62,383 bases of DNA. Source: an uncultured Clostridium sp. (GTDB lineage Bacteria; Bacillota; Clostridia; TANB77; CAG-508). Location: the NCBI GenBank assembly GCA_900553755.1, contig USEX01000005.1, forward strand, positions 1 through 62,383. The letters are read 5' to 3'. Of the stretch, positions 61,426-62,383 are shown one piece after another. Position numbers and translations under genes: made by a program. The notes below the pieces were generated by a model. That model made no database searches, was not told the DNA's origin, and was given only the letters and a program-made list of their open reading frames with translations. Positions within the stretch are counted from its first letter, which is position 1. Each line of letters begins with the position of its first letter.

Positions 61426-62236
61426 TAGACCACAAATTTATTTGATAATATTGTGTTCCCGTTTTATTTAGTGCTTCTTGAAAATTTTTATATTCAGTTT
61501 CATCTTTTATTCTTGTAGAAGATATTTCTGCTCTCATCCCATTTTCTTGATTGTTAATATTTTGAATTAACTGTTTACTAATTTTTTCGTCATACGATAT
61601 CAAAGTATAGCTTTTTTTATTATCTGCAGGAGAATAATGATATTGTTGAATTTTAATATTCCCAATATCCTTTACTGTTTTTTCAACAATATTTAATGAA
61701 TTTTTTAAATCTAAATTAGTACTTTCAATAGTAACTGTATATTCATTTCTCAAACTATTATTTACATCTACTGGAGATTTCCATTCGTTAACATTAACTC
61801 CATTTAATTTTGCATTTGGTACAATAGCAACCAAATACCAATATGCCATATCCATTGTACCAATTTCAGGGCTATTAGTACTTACATTAAATTTAACTTC
61901 TTTATTTATACTTACTCCCTTAAAGTCTACACTTATGCTTCCAGAACCATAAGCTTGTGTTTGAATAAATATAGTATTCTTAGATAAATCATAGTCTTTA
62001 GGAAGTTTAAATCCATTATAAAGAGTATAAAACATTTTTAATTCGTCTTTATGTGTTATTCTATACTTTGTATTCTTTACTGTATCATTAAATCCACTAT
62101 GCGTTTTCATCGCGAAAAAATCAATTGAAGAATCATTAATATTATTTTTATCTCCATTTGATTTAAAAATCAATAATCCTACTAAAGTTATTACTATAAG
62201 TATTGATATTATTGATACTATTACTATTTTCTTCAT
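61385..62236 (-). CDS. Membrane-anchored or secreted protein of unknown function
   Basis: The start at 62236 has AAGGAG seven bases upstream. A short basic N-terminus and one hydrophobic helix (about 4-21) are followed by about 260 extracellular residues with THSGFNDTVKNTKYRITHKD, FIQTQAYGSGSISVDFKG and AYWYLVAIVP. There is no lipobox. I do not recognise the family. The gene has its own promoter and may continue into the frame that follows it downstream. Confidence 0.65.
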   Translation of the reverse strand: MKKIVIVSIISILIVITLVGLLIFKSNGDKNNINDSSIDFFAMKTHSGFNDTVKNTKYRITHKDELKMFYTLYNGFKLPKDYDLSKNTIFIQTQAYGSGSISVDFKGVSINKEVKFNVSTNSPEIGTMDMAYWYLVAIVPNAKLNGVNVNEWKSPVDVNNSLRNEYTVTIESTNLDLKNSLNIVEKTVKDIGNIKIQQYHYSPADNKKSYTLISYDEKISKQLIQNINNQENGMRAEISSTRIKDETEYKNFQEALNKTGTQYYQINLWSNAINNYTSWRNYN

Positions 62237-62264
62237 TTTCATTCTCCTTAATTTATTACTAAGT

Positions 62265-62293
62265 ATTCTATCACTAAAATAAAAAAATAACAA
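62265..62293 (-). promoter_or_regulatory. Promoter of the secreted-protein gene, TTGTTA-17-TAGAAT
   Basis: TTGTTA (62288-62293) and TAGAAT (62265-62270) are 17 bases apart on the minus strand. The remaining bases to the window end (62294-62383) show no feature. Confidence 0.6.
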
Positions 62294-62383
62294 TATTGAT
62301 TTTAATAATTTATAATATTAAATAAGAAGGTCAATTGAAAAAGTAAATTCTATTTGATTAAAGTACAATATAAATAAGTATTA

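Noticed and set aside
1..62383. CRISPR arrays, tRNA genes, rRNA genes
   Set aside because: I found no regularly spaced direct repeats, no cloverleaf with the T-arm consensus, and no rRNA sequence on either strand.

Overview
The window is very A+T-rich, uses the standard genetic code, and carries spore genes (spoIVA and a gerA-type germinant receptor operon). It also has strong AGGAGG-type ribosome binding sites and sigma-A promoters close to consensus. This points to an endospore-forming member of the Clostridia (Firmicutes). Only the family level is inferred and no species is claimed.

Layout. Positions 1-9270 hold housekeeping and cell-envelope genes: a pseudouridine synthase, the RNase P RNA gene (minus strand), an HD-domain protein, a DUF421/DUF4363 membrane pair, a GlmU-like protein beside a UAP1-type UDP-HexNAc pyrophosphorylase, a PhoH-like ATPase and spoIVA. 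Positions 9436-13557 are the germination operon gerA-gerB-gerC. Positions 13606-22120 are a long minus-strand operon reading folD, dprA (frameshifted), a class A penicillin-binding protein, cysS, a DUF1189-like membrane gene and ftsH. Positions 22256-34760 hold a Sua5-type tRNA-modification gene, polA, a lytic transglycosylase, galE, an aldose-epimerase-like gene with a 5' frameshift, several decayed genes (a valS remnant, a truncated ZIP transporter), a mechanosensitive channel, an acyltransferase, and an unexplained three-gene cassette with its own promoter and terminator.

Positions 35025-55116 are a roughly 20 kb minus-strand surface-polysaccharide operon read from a promoter at about 55100. 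It contains an LCP ligase, an initiating sugar transferase, glycosyltransferases, an EpsG-like polymerase, a Wzx flippase, O-acetylation modules (CatB-type, MBOAT plus AlgJ/AlgX-like), a UDP-glucuronate/galacturonate branch, and the complete dTDP-rhamnose set rfbA, rfbB, rfbC and rfbD. A decayed IS110-family element interrupts it at 48.4-49.4 kb. Positions 55210-58297 hold RNA methyltransferases (RsmB/NOP type, TrmL, RlmD/RumA type).

Positions 58438-62293 are more accessory: a MYG1-family gene of different base composition, an isolated holin-amidase lysis pair, a candidate terminated small RNA, and a candidate type I toxin-antitoxin locus. The latter encodes a 39-residue hydrophobic peptide, has convergent promoters and a shared terminator, and hides the ribosome binding site in a hairpin. 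It is my best candidate for an undescribed system. A secreted or anchored protein of unknown function follows. At least three genes carry a single-base +1 shift (dprA, the epimerase-like gene, one glycosyltransferase), which is either real decay or a systematic assembly error.
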